NCBI RefSeq assembly: GCF_008831285.2
Contig: NW_022204519.1
Location: 1-27,933, forward strand
Source of the DNA: Nymphaea colorata
Taxonomy: Eukaryota > Streptophyta > Magnoliopsida > Nymphaeales > Nymphaeaceae
Direction: 5' to 3'
Length of the DNA stretch: 27,933 bases
Part shown: one piece after another, positions 19,037 to 27,933 of the stretch
Position numbering within the stretch: position 1 is the first letter of the stretch
Layout: every line of letters starts with the position of its first letter
Program-made: the position numbers and the translations under genes
Notes under the pieces: model-generated
Databases searched by the model: none
What the model saw: the letters and a program-made list of their open reading frames with translations, nothing else
What the model was told of the DNA's origin: nothing

Positions 19037-19661
19037 ACATCTTCTGTTTCAGGAAAATCTTATGTGCAACGACATTTTATATTCTACTAAATGACAAGAC
19101 AGTGGCCCTGTGGCTCAACTTTCTAACTTTGCTACTGATTTGCATATGAGAGAAAAAGACAAACCTGGTAGCTCTTCGCAATTTATATCTTCGAATGTAC
19201 TCTCATAGAACCTCATAGGTGTTCTTGTGGGGCTAGTTGCCAAATAAAATTTCCAGTAACCACTCAATCAGTGCACAAATGGCAAGCCCTCAACCCAATA
19301 GCGAACAATATCTAAAGAACTAGAAACAACATCGTCATTCCATGCGGCTAAGTTGGAAACCAGCACATCAACTTTGCTTCTCTTGCACCAATACTTGAGA
19401 GGTCCTACAAACAGCGGTTGAATAACTTAATTTTTTAAAAGTATGTCAAGAATACATAGCAGAAATATATGAAGGAAGCCAAATTCAACTATCTGCAATA
19501 AAAAAATGAAAAAAAAGAGATGAACCCCGTACATGTGCCATCACAAATTGAGCTTCATACCTAAACAAGTTTAATTATATAAACTCAAATGCAAATGCCT
19601 ATCTAAAGTTTTCCAATTAATCCACAAATCCTGCAAAGCAACATAAGATTATAATTTCAAA
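19037..19661. repeat. Segmental duplication, copy B (partner 11596-12224)
   Basis: Direct-orientation partner of the 11.6-12.2 kb block. Similarity starts at ACATCTTCTGTTTCAGG and ends near AACATAAGATTATAAT. Most differences are single substitutions and small indels in homopolymers. Confidence 0.92.
19165..19404 (-). pseudogene. GH2 beta-galactosidase-like exon 2 (broken copy B)
   Basis: The 240-nt exon has the same length and frame as copy A. It reads GPLKYWCKRSKVDVLVSNLA, AWNDD, YWVEGLPFVH, stop, LSGYWKFYLATSP. The TGA at 19270-19268 replaces the Ser codon (TCA in copy A), whereas the SGYWKF Trp, lost in copy A, is intact here. The acceptor AG before exon 2 is retained (TTTGTAG) and the GTTTGT donor is shared. 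No exon 1 was found upstream: similarity to copy A ends within intron 1. No later exon was found downstream. It is a gene fragment that cannot encode an enzyme. Confidence 0.85.
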
Positions 19662-20032
19662 AATTGCACTCGTACATTGATGCATAGGAGGAGGTGACAA
19701 AATGCTCCTAATCCCTTTCTTCACAACCCCCTTCAACTGGCTACCAATTTTAGGAGAAAATACAATGCATGCAGAACCAATGATCAAATCCTTATAGATC
19801 ATCCTATTGCCTTCTTGTTCTACTGCACCATCAACAATTATGAAGATAGGTAGAGTCTCCCCCACAAAAAAGCATATTCATGTGTCCTTTGCACTCAAGA
19901 GAGAAACGGGCTAGCCTTTTCAAGAGGCTTGAAGTGAGAAACAAAACAAAGTAAAGATATTGATGTAGAAGAAGTAGCAGCAAATATAGATGACTATAAA
20001 ACTCTAGTATACACATGCATCCTTATATACCT
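19662..20032. other. Stretch without a recognised gene
   Basis: The minus-strand frame at 19617-19865 is open for 82 codons but matches no family I know and overlaps the edge of the duplicated block. Confidence 0.4.
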
Positions 20033-20160
20033 GGGTATAGCCATGACATGTGCAACTAACGTATCTGCATTTAAATAGAATCACAAGCTTAATGAAGAGA
20101 ACACGACAGTCAACAATCAAACTGCAACTACTTTAACTAAGACTCAAACAAGCATTGCAT
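20033..20160. repeat. Dispersed repeat, copy 1 (partner about 21526-21645)
   Basis: It shares AATCACAAGCT(T/C)AATGAAGA and CTTTAACTAAGA(C/T)TCAAACAAGCAT with the later copy in the same order and orientation, about 1.5 kb apart. The sequence has no coding potential. Confidence 0.75.
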
Positions 20161-21525
20161 TTTGAACCACGAGCACTATACTAAACTACAGCTAAGAAGG
20201 CAACAAGAAGAAAATTCAATTTAAACCCAAACTTTAACACATCCCGAACTAAATCAAAACATCAAGAAAATTCAATTTAAAATGTGTTCTTCACAAAAAA
20301 AACATAAATTTCATAAGGACAACCAAATGGATCCATGTTCGACTTAGAGAAACTCGATTGGCTGTAGAAGAAAATGATGGACATGCACAAGGGAGATTCA
20401 AACCCCTTCTCTCCCTCTCTCTCTCTCTTTCTCTCTCTCTCTCATGTATAGCCCCCCGACTTCAATCACTCCCATACCCTCCACGCCCCTCTCCTTTAGC
20501 ACCCACCTAGCCAAGCTGAATCCCTACCAAGTCCCTTAGCACCCATGCATGTTATGCCTCCCTCCTTATTCTCACCCTAGAGGTCGCACCACATCCCTAT
20601 CCTCGGACTCACCAAGGACTCCAAGAAAGAGTGACTTCTTGAGATCCTAAAGCAAGGACCTAGTGGCTCGGCAGCCCACTCCTTCTCATAGACATGAACA
20701 GGCTTGAGCTCTAACTCTAGAGGAGACCCAAGTGAGGAAGGGCTTCAACAAAATAAGGCAATCAAAAACCTTTCTAGATAATTTTCCTAGCAATAACACA
20801 CAAATATATGCAAAATCACAATTCTCCCCACTAAACAAAAAGTCTAAAACTGTGTTGGTTGGAGTATTGGCCTTGATATGGATACATATCCTTAAATAAA
20901 TAATAATAATAATAACTAGAAAATTTCACTAAAAATTTGTAAAATGTAAAATTAAAAAATCTGTTTCCAAGATAGAATTCAAAAAACAAGAAATAGAGCT
21001 CAGTTTTCAAAAAAAAATTTGTGAGAAATAGAAACAGCGAAAGTTTAACAACAATATATCAAAATACTCAAAGTTGAAAAAGTTTGAAATTTTGTCGGCT
21101 GATTTTCACACAAGAAACTTCAAAGCAACAATCAAACCCAAATTCAACTTTATCCCAGATCAGAACGTCATAAGTCTTCTGACTTTGAAACAGAGAATGA
21201 GTTTTGTAGTTTTTATAGGTTTGCCAAATCATGGTTATACCTGTCTTTGTAAAGAGTTGATACCAAAACTAAATGTTGTATTGACTCAACGGAAACAGAG
21301 GACCTTCAAAAATACTGAATGCTTATGATATAAGGAATGTCAACGACCAAAGGCAAATAACGAAAAGACAAATTGATGACTAATATATGTTTGCAAAATA
21401 ATTCAGCTAACTAACTAGGTTCGACCCATTCAGAAAGGCTTGACTAATGAAGAGAAACGAACAAACAAAGTAAATATCAAGGCATAACAGCTACAATATT
21501 CATATACATTCTAAAATATAAATCG
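20161..21525. other. Stretch without a recognised gene
   Basis: Includes a (CT)n microsatellite at about 20403-20442 and a C-rich stretch at 20450-20600. It also has (AAT)n at about 20898-20913. The plus-strand frame at 21074-21328 (84 codons) is unrecognised and is likely chance. Confidence 0.45.
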
Positions 21526-21645
21526 GTGTAACCATGCCATGCACAACAAACATACATATTGAAAATCACAAGCTCAATGAAGAAAACACGACACTTAACA
21601 ACCAGACACCAACCACTTTAACTAAGATTCAAACAAGCATGAAAT
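21526..21645. repeat. Dispersed repeat, copy 2 (partner 20033-20160)
   Basis: Begins around AACCATGCCATGCACAAC and ends around TCAAACAAGCATGAAA. It differs from copy 1 by scattered substitutions and small indels, so the duplication is not recent. Confidence 0.75.
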
Positions 21646-22144
21646 CAGAAACTACCCACGTCCCCACTGGATTAGACTACAAATAAAATATTCACCTAAA
21701 GGCGGCCAGTCAAGCACCACAAGAAGAAAGTCTGAACAATTGACCTTCAACAATAGTCTCACATGATGAGGACTCTAGTTAACTGACGCACTACATGAAA
21801 CTAACTCTAAACTGAGCACGGCCGTAGGCTGGAATCACATGGAACATAAAAAAGGATACATACTGAACCTAGGTCTCAAAGTCTAAAGACTCTAAACCTG
21901 TTTGACACTCACCAATAAGACCTGACCTTAACACAATTCTAAATGGAACCAAGTCCCAACCTGTAAAGGAAAGTTCAATGGAGGACCCAGCAGCGTGGTG
22001 GACAGTGTGCTCGATGATGCTTGAAGATGGAACACCTTCTCTTACTCTCACTTTTGACACTTGAAATTCTTTATGCCAGCTAAGAAGAGCAAACAAGAAG
22101 GAGGGATAAATAGAAGGAAATCTACCGCATGCTGGAGATGGGGG

Positions 22145-22186
22145 TTGTTAAGATGAATGGTTAGATTGTTAAGATGAATGGTTAGA
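22145..22186. repeat. Perfect 21-bp tandem duplication
   Basis: TTGTTAAGATGAATGGTTAG(A) occurs twice in a row. Confidence 0.9.
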
Positions 22187-22988
22187 TGGCTATCTGCCGG
22201 AAACACCATAGGGCCTTCTCAAGCATCTCCAACTTTTTAAAACAACTAAACGTAGCAAGACTACAAGAAATAGTTAGCTAGTATAAGATTATGTAAATGA
22301 AAAAATCAAATCAAATAAAATCTAGAATCACATTTCAAAAAAATTACTACCTAAACAGCGTTGAGAAATAGGACCCATGAGTGAGGAGAGGGGATTATGT
22401 GTGATGCCCTTATAATTTGGGTCCATAAGGGAAACCAAATAAAATCACGTGCCTACCCATGTTCTCTCATAGTTTCCTTATTGCTCATCCACATCATCCC
22501 AACTTATCCAACATATGTCTAGCTAGAAACCAAACTCGACTAAACTAAGAATCAAAATCAACTAAATATGTACTAAATAGGGTACATTTACTTATACAGC
22601 CCACCATATGTAAGTATATATATGGTCATAACTCCTATACAGTTATGACCAAATAACATGGTTATAGGGCTATGAACCTATTCTGATCATAATACTATAT
22701 TCCAGTATGACATCTAATAACATAACACCAGTTGCCTTATATTAAATGGGATACTACTCAAAAACAATAGTGCTAGGTCTGGTAGAAAGCTTTGTCAATC
22801 GGTGAAGTTTGGTTGACTTGAACAGAAATCACAATCATTTGCTGATTTATGTGCAAAGAAAGGTAACTCAACTTCGGAAAGTGTAAATTTAATGAGATGC
22901 ACAAGGATGATTGAGAGGCTTCTTAGTTATTTGCGTGCCAAGCATTGCATGCACAAGCAAGAAGAAATGACCAGGCTGTACACATTAC
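22187..22988. other. Stretch without a recognised gene
   Basis: Here the next exons of the VAL-type gene (end of the B3 domain, then the CW domain) would be expected on the minus strand. I see no recognisable VTFSRxDPxGKLVMGFRK or CW sequence, so the gene is truncated or the exons lie far away. Confidence 0.45.
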
Positions 22989-24216
22989 CTATGTCACCAG
23001 CTCGCTGTTGCTTTAACTGAAAGATGATGTTACACCTTCCAACACATACGTCCTACTGTTATTATTTGGCCAAAATCGAAATTGAATCATAAGAGGCAGT
23101 CCTTGAGGATGATAAATTGCCGGGAAGTATGTCTGTTCAAGATTAAGAATTGCATAAGAATCAAGCATATGAATGTACCAAAAACCAAATTTAATTGAAG
23201 GAAGTCCACGGATGAAACAGCTCTAAACAAGTTAGACGCTCTCGTATATGGCAAAACAAGAGGACGAAAAAGTCTAACATGGTCTTAGTTTCAGAAAAGA
23301 CGACAATAGAAATTTCACTAACATACCTCTACACACTGTTTTGGAAGCACCAGGCACCCTATCCGACCTGCATCACTAGCACTCAATGTTTTCTCCGATA
23401 AAGGGGTGATAATAGAATTTGGCTTATGTAAGGTCAAGGATCACATGGAGGACTTGGATTCACTATAATATCAACAAATCAAGTGCAAATTTTGGAGTGA
23501 ATCAATCATGCCAAGCAAATATGCTTACAGTACAATTCTCAAACTACGTAGAAGTGGATACTCTCCTGTTATTTTCTGAAGCTCCTGATTGCTGCTGATC
23601 CTTGGCCAATATCCAGAAAGGATAGACTGATTTCTTGCCCATCCTTCGGTGCGATGCCTTGCCATGGTGGCCTGATTTTTGTGCCTCTTTATAAAAGTCC
23701 AGTCCAGTATGAAAGCTGGAAGGATTTTCCTGTTGCAACATAGAAGGCCTCTGTTCACGTGCATGAGATCCAGAAGGCTTGCCTGAATCCCTTGCTTCAT
23801 TGTGCTTCAGAGAAGCAGACCGTTGTGTTACATTTTGGAATGAACCAGATGATTCATGTTTTTGACCATCAAGAGATTTCTTGAGCTTATGATCATGTTG
23901 CTTTCAGTTTCATGGATCTTTCTTCCTTTCACATGCTTGGTATCCAGCAAGCCTCCTATATTATCTTGAACCGATGCACCTAAAGGACTCCGCACATTAA
24001 TTTCTGAATTCCCAATGTCAATCTTGTTATGTGCAGGGAGCTTGAAGTCACCACATGCTTCCTTTTCAAATACATTTTGGTTCTCAACAAAGCAGGAAGA
24101 TGCCTGCTCCAATTCTAGGAGTTTCTCACCTACCTTTTCAGTTCTAGGATACTTCATCGTTGAACATGAGTTGGAATTCCAAGCTAAGGAGTGCAAAAGC
24201 CCAAGAGATTGCGATA
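22989..24216 (-). pseudogene. VAL/HSI2-type B3 transcription factor (broken, partial)
   Basis: VAL proteins are plant nuclear repressors with PHD-like, B3 and CW domains that silence seed genes. Three exons remain. Exon A (24216 to about 23562) starts after TTGCAG, encodes a disordered linker, then SGYWPRISSNQELQKITG, matching the family's RYWPRIxDQELQQISG. Exon B (about 23422-23327) encodes [16 protein letters not shown] then CLVLPK and ends before GTATGT. Exon C (23132-22989) follows CTTGAACAG, encodes [17 protein letters not shown] joined directly to [18 protein letters not shown], and ends before GTAATG. Defects: stops and two compensating frame changes in exon A; about ten residues (xxxGKEWxFQ) missing in frame between MIQ and FRFW; a frameshift after EGVT causing a TAA; Arg to Cys in GRIGRLVLPK. 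The PHD-like exon, the rest of B3 and the CW domain are absent. The family call is firm, and loss of function is very likely. Confidence 0.9.
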
Positions 24217-24338
24217 CTGCAAGTCAAGAATTTGGCACTGGAGCCTAACTCCATTTATTTTTTTGTATATTGATCTGTGAAACTGTCAACAGAAGGTAGA
24301 GGAGATAACAAAAAAGGCATCTTTAACCGATTTGATGT

Positions 24339-25183
24339 TGATGTGCACCTACCTAAAGCACAGCCGAGTGTGGCCAAGGAGGTTGCCGATGACGTAGGTG
24401 GGATACCAGCTGCTATCGCGGTCATGGTCGGAAGCGGGGAGATGGCTAGCATGGCATCAATCAAAGCTATTGACTTTAGGCATTGTGAGGTTAACCGGGA
24501 GAAGCTACAGGGAGGCCAAGGCATTTTGAGCAAAGTGAGGCTAATTCCATGTCGAGCAAAGCCGAGGTGCTAAACATAGAGCGCAAGACTAAAGGGCCGA
24601 TTGGGATAGGCAGTCCGGAGATGAGTGAGGTAACCTTACTTCTGAGGAGAGTGAAGCGTAAGGTGTTAGGCGCAAGCCGGCGAGGGAGATTGTGGAGGGT
24701 TGCGGGCTACAGATTGCAGCCGGTGACGAGAGCGAGGAGCATACAATGGGTTCAAGCAAGCTTCGGTCAGCAGAGCAGAGCATGGAAGGGACTAGGTTCG
24801 GTCAGGTCAGTGGTCAGTAGAGCAAGGCTGAAGAGCAGAGGTTCTTGGTTTGGGCAGACAAAGACTGCATCAGCTGTAAGAGACCAAGGAAGACTGGGCG
24901 CAACCAAGAGTGCTACTGGGTCAGGTTTAGTTGCCAAGAGCTCAGGCTAACCTGAGCGCGTCACGACCGGGTTCAAGCCCAGACCGAGTCATTGTGTTTG
25001 TTTTGTTTTGGATTTGATTGAGTCAGGTCTTGTACTGGTACCAGTCCGAGACAACGGGTTAAACCCGATACAGTCCAAAGGCATATAAGCTAGAGAGTGT
25101 GCCAAAACTTGTAACTTTTGGAAATTGAATCAATAAAAGAAACCTTTTCTCTCCTGCACGAGAGAGTTTGAGCTGCTTAAGTG
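24339..25183 (+). repeat. LTR of a Ty3/gypsy element (5' LTR, right end approximate)
   Basis: Starts TGATGTGCACCTACC, the same as the second copy at 27141, where it directly follows a polypurine tract. It carries ATATAAG at 25083-25089 and AATAAA at 25132-25137, spaced as expected for the R region. A TGGTGCC (25184-25190) may be the primer-binding site, which would end the LTR near 25183. No terminal CA is obvious, so the right border is uncertain. The first ~360 bp of U3 are duplicated at 27141-27507. Confidence 0.7.
25083..25137 (+). promoter_or_regulatory. LTR TATA box and polyadenylation signal
   Basis: ATATAAG at 25083-25089 and AATAAA at 25132-25137 within the 5' LTR. Transcription would start about 25 bp after the TATA motif, with R between the two signals. 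The assignment rests on motif and spacing only. Confidence 0.5.
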
Positions 25184-25614
25184 TGGTGCCAAAAGCTTGG
25201 CCAGTGAAGGAGACTTTACTGGAGAAGAAGATCGCCTACAGAACCAGAGGAGCCAAACAGGAAAGGCTACCGAAACTATGGATGTCGAATATAGTGCAGA
25301 AGTAGATCCAATCATAGTGCAAGTGCTCTGCAATTCTTGAAGCGCTTAGAGGTTGGAATCAGAAGAAGGATCACTCAATTGCGCAACAGATTGTAGCTCA
25401 TCAAGGAATTACTGAACTGCACATCGACAGCCGGAGGAACTTCTCAATCGGTAAGAAATCCTTCTCAGTGGATATTCTACCGCGAGAACTTCCTGTTTAC
25501 CCGATCAGAAATGGAGAGGATACTGACATTCAGATCAATTTGAGTCAACTCATCTAACCAGAAGAATAGATCGGTCTGATCTGACTGAATTGAAGGATTT
25601 GAGAGGGATTTGAG

Positions 25615-26200
25615 ATGCTGACGAGTTCAGGCAAGACGATTCCTGTTTTAGGTAAGTTCAAGAATGAGCAGATGAGTAGGTTTGAAGATTCCAGATTTAC
25701 AGATTTCAATGTGCTGTTCAGGATCTCACTCAAACTGGGACGGTGTTGCACTATCAACACAAGTTTGAAAGTTTTTTACCAAGTACGAGGTTGGATGAAG
25801 CAGCATTAGTAGGAGCTTTCATTGGGGATTGCAGCCTGATATTCAGTTTGGCTGTGGTTTCCCAAGAATCTCGTGACTTAAAGATATGCATGAAAGTTGC
25901 CCGACACAAAGAAGAGAAAATGTTATGGAAACAGCTCTCCAAAAGCAAGGCAAAAGGTTTGACCCACATCGGACCAGACCGATCCAGAAATGTTACCAAA
26001 GAAGAGGAGGTACCACAGCCAACCTCTGACAGCCCTAAGAAACAATGCATTACCCAGCAAGAGCGGGATGAGAGAATGGCAAAGGGGTTGTGTTATCATT
26101 GTGATGACAAGTAGTTTCGTTGACATAAGTGGAAAGAGATCAAGCTGTTCATAGTCATATATGACGAAGATGAAGAGTATAAAGTTGAGCAATCAGCTGG
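25615..26200 (+). pseudogene. Ty3/gypsy gag (frameshifted, knuckle destroyed)
   Basis: The capsid-nucleocapsid protein of the element. An ATG at 25615 (MLTSSGKTIPVLGKF) opens one frame. The family-like part continues two frames away from about 25700: CAVQDLTQTGTVLHYQHKFE, then LPSTRLDEAALVGAFIG and KVARHKEEK. The zinc knuckle reads GLCYHCDDK, stop, FR, stop, HKWKE. The Trp and Gly codons have become TAG and TGA, and the third Cys has become Trp. Gag therefore cannot be made in full. An acidic DEDEEY stretch follows, as in relatives. Confidence 0.75.
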
Positions 26201-26267
26201 AGAGCAAGACAGCCAGGACAGCCAGGAAGAAAGGCCGAACTATGAATCTCATGATGACAGCCAGGTG

Positions 26268-26907
26268 CTATGTCACACGATAGCTAATATAAGACATCTG
26301 GATCCCATGAAGGCTGTTGGATACATCAGTAACCGTAAAGTATTAGCTCTCCTAGACACGGGATCAGCTACTAATTTCATAAGTCCAGACAGCTCAATTG
26401 ATAGGTGGTAAAAGTGAAGTGATATATGCTATTGATGTCCAAACCGGTGATGGAACACGTCACGCATGCAAGGATAGGGTGCTTCATATTCAAAATGTAC
26501 CATTTACGATGGACTTATATATTCTGCCTATCCATGGAGTAGATGTAGTTTTGGGAATGGAATGGTTCAGAACGTTGGAAAAAATCCAATGGGACTTTGC
26601 CACCAAGACCATTATGTTCCCTAAGGAGAATAGCGAAGGACAAGTTGTCTTAACGGCTGTTGACACAAAGTCTACAAAGACCATAGCAGCACAAGGTCCG
26701 GGAGAAGGGTCAGACCAGATGGGCAGTAGTTCTTCCATGGGAAAGAAGGAATCACAACTGAAAGAGGCTCAAATGCAGCAAATTGCAAAACAGTTTAAGA
26801 CTGTTATGACGAACCCTATACAGTCATATTATATGCTCGAGGTGAAGGCTAAGAGAGCAGCGGAAGCATGGTGTGCTATTTCTAACAACAAGGACCAAAA
26901 ACTGTAA
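26268..26907 (+). pseudogene. Ty3/gypsy retropepsin and start of reverse-transcriptase linker
   Basis: The aspartic protease of the element. The catalytic motif reads VLALLDTGSATNFISPD (about 26338-26388). The frame then shifts near 26395-26398, with loss of part of the flap region, into a 169-codon frame. That frame carries the C-terminal protease motif VDVVLGMEWFRTLEKIQWDF at about 26540-26598. The tail (EAQMQQIAKQFKTVM) resembles the linker before the reverse transcriptase. The frame closes at 26907 and no reverse transcriptase, RNase H or integrase catalytic core follows. Confidence 0.8.
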
Positions 26908-27140
26908 CTTGTTGAGAAGTTCGATGACAAAACTTGCGGCCAACTTTGGCAATCCCATGATAGAGGGCGTAAGGAAATTGGGTTCATGACAATTCCTACA
27001 GGGGTGACCAAGGACCTCCCATATACCAAAAGTCTTTACTAAGGTCCTTGCCGAGGCACTATGGTCCTCATCCAAGCTGGGTAGGTGAGGGTGGATGTGG
27101 TCCTCCCCTTCGGGACAAGCTCCATTCAAGGGGGTGCACT
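26908..27140 (+). mobile_element. Remnant internal sequence and polypurine tract of the gypsy element
   Basis: Only ~230 bp separate the protease region from the next LTR, so some 3 kb of pol expected in a complete element are gone. AAGGGGGTG at 27128-27136 lies four bases before TGATGTGCACC and fits a polypurine tract. The residual frames (for example LVEKFDDKTCGQLWQSHDRG) are unassigned. Confidence 0.6.
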
Positions 27141-27933
27141 TGATGTGCACCTACCTAGAGCAAAGCCAGTGTGGCCGAGGAGGCTGCCGAGGACGTAGGA
27201 GGGATACCAGCTGCTATCGCAGTCATGGTCGGAAGCGGGGAGATGGCTAGCATGGCATCAGTTGAAGCTATTGACTTTAGGCATTGTGAGGTTAACCGAG
27301 AGAAGATATAGGGAGGGCCAAGGCGTTTTGAGCGAAGTGAGGCTAATTCCATGTCGAGCAAAGCAGAAGCACTAAATGTAGAGCGCAAGACTGAACAGCC
27401 GATTGAGATAGGCATACCAGAGGCTAGTGAGGTTAACCATACTTCTGAGGAGACCGTAGCATAAGGCGTTAGGCGCAAGCGGGCAGGGAGATTGCGGAGG
27501 GCAATATCTGTTGCGGTGCAGCGGATCGTAGCTCATCCAAGGAATTCCTGAACTGCACAACGACAGCCAGAGGAACTACTAAATCGGCAAGAAATCCTTC
27601 TCGTGGATATTCTACCGTGAGAACTTCCTATTTTCCCGATCAAAAGTGGAGAGGATGTTGACGTTCTGATCGATTTGAGTCAACTCATCTAACGAGAAGA
27701 ATAGATCGGTCTGATCTGATTGAGATCGAAGGATTTGAGAGGGATTGGAGATGCTGATGAGTTCAGGCGAGAACGATCCCTGTTTCAGGTAGATCACCTA
27801 ATGTCTGACTTGGATCGATTTCAATTCTTTTAAGAATCGATTCTTACTATTGCAATCTGTGTCTAATTGTTGCGTATCCCTTGCAATGAGCTATGGAGTG
27901 AAACAGTGAGGAATCGATTGACTGAAGATTAAG
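27141..27933 (+). mobile_element. Second, partial copy of the gypsy element (LTR start joined to 5' internal region)
   Basis: 27141-27507 repeats the first ~360 bp of the LTR at 24339. From about 27515 the sequence instead matches 25386-25660 of the first copy: GTAGCTCATC, GAACTGCAC, GTGGATATTCTACCG and ATAGATCGGTCTGATCTGA in order. About 690 bp (rest of the LTR and any primer-binding site) are missing. After about 27790 the copies diverge. The arrangement is LTR-internal-LTR-internal in tandem, cut by the window end. Confidence 0.8.

Noticed and set aside
21074-21328. 84-codon plus-strand frame
   Set aside because: AT-driven composition with no motif; consistent with chance.
24255-24950. 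Open frames of 92-133 codons on both strands in the LTR
   Set aside because: They lie in the gypsy LTR. The corresponding minus-strand frame recurs in the second LTR copy because the DNA is repeated, not because a protein is conserved.
27155-27478. 107-codon minus-strand frame
   Set aside because: Mirror of the LTR frame above; no family match, and LTR U3 is not expected to code.
1-27933. CRISPR arrays, operons, bacterial promoters, tRNA genes
   Set aside because: The plant nuclear context makes prokaryotic features implausible. No regularly spaced repeats with unique spacers were seen, and no tRNA cloverleaf with A/B boxes was recognised by eye.
1-27933. A new multi-gene biological system
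   Set aside because: All recognisable genes are unrelated families, each broken, with no conserved neighbourhood logic; nothing supports a functioning unit.

Overview
This window is nuclear DNA of a flowering plant. The evidence is spliced gene fragments of plant families (a terpene synthase, a VAL/HSI2-type B3 factor, a plant GH2 beta-galactosidase), Ty1/copia and Ty3/gypsy debris, plastid DNA inserted in non-plastid surroundings, and long AT-rich microsatellite tracts. The sequence does not let me name the species. I found no complete, intact protein-coding gene. Most long open frames are chance frames in (TA)n tracts, in LTRs, or on the wrong strand of a fragment.

Layout. 1-824: 3' half of a terpene synthase pseudogene (+). 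0.95-2.2 kb: CT repeat, a Ty1/copia reverse-transcriptase scrap, and three degenerate copies of a ~115-bp tandem unit. 3331-3697: a Tourist-like MITE flanked by TTA. 3.72-4.96 kb: an AT-rich block holding a duplicated ~390-bp unit. 4.98-5.85 kb: G-rich, C-poor unassigned DNA. 6.43-8.27 kb: a plastid-derived patchwork in which a 16S rRNA fragment is split by 1.7 kb that includes joined psbC, cemA and rpoC2 pieces. 9.79-9.87 kb: a possible signal-peptide exon (-). 11.6-12.5 kb and 19.0-19.7 kb: two related copies of GH2 beta-galactosidase exon 2 (-), each with a different stop codon. Only the first copy has exon 1, and decayed gypsy gag sequence lies just upstream of it. 13.6-15.0 kb: two splice-bounded candidate exons that I cannot assign. 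15.6-17.0 kb: a 50-bp perfect tandem duplication and AT-rich DNA around a GC-rich island with 13-bp inverted ends. 22.99-24.22 kb: VAL/HSI2-type pseudogene (-), with the first part of the B3 domain in three exons. 24.34 kb to the end: a deleted Ty3/gypsy element (+), followed by a second partial copy in tandem.

The genes do not form a pathway or operon. The window is a graveyard of gene fragments, each disabled by its own stops, frameshifts or lost splice sites, among transposons and organelle DNA. I looked for a new system and saw none. The most informative signals are the differently broken GH2 copies, the split 16S/plastid mosaic, the terpene synthase frameshift at a lost-intron position, and the VAL pseudogene with paired frameshifts.
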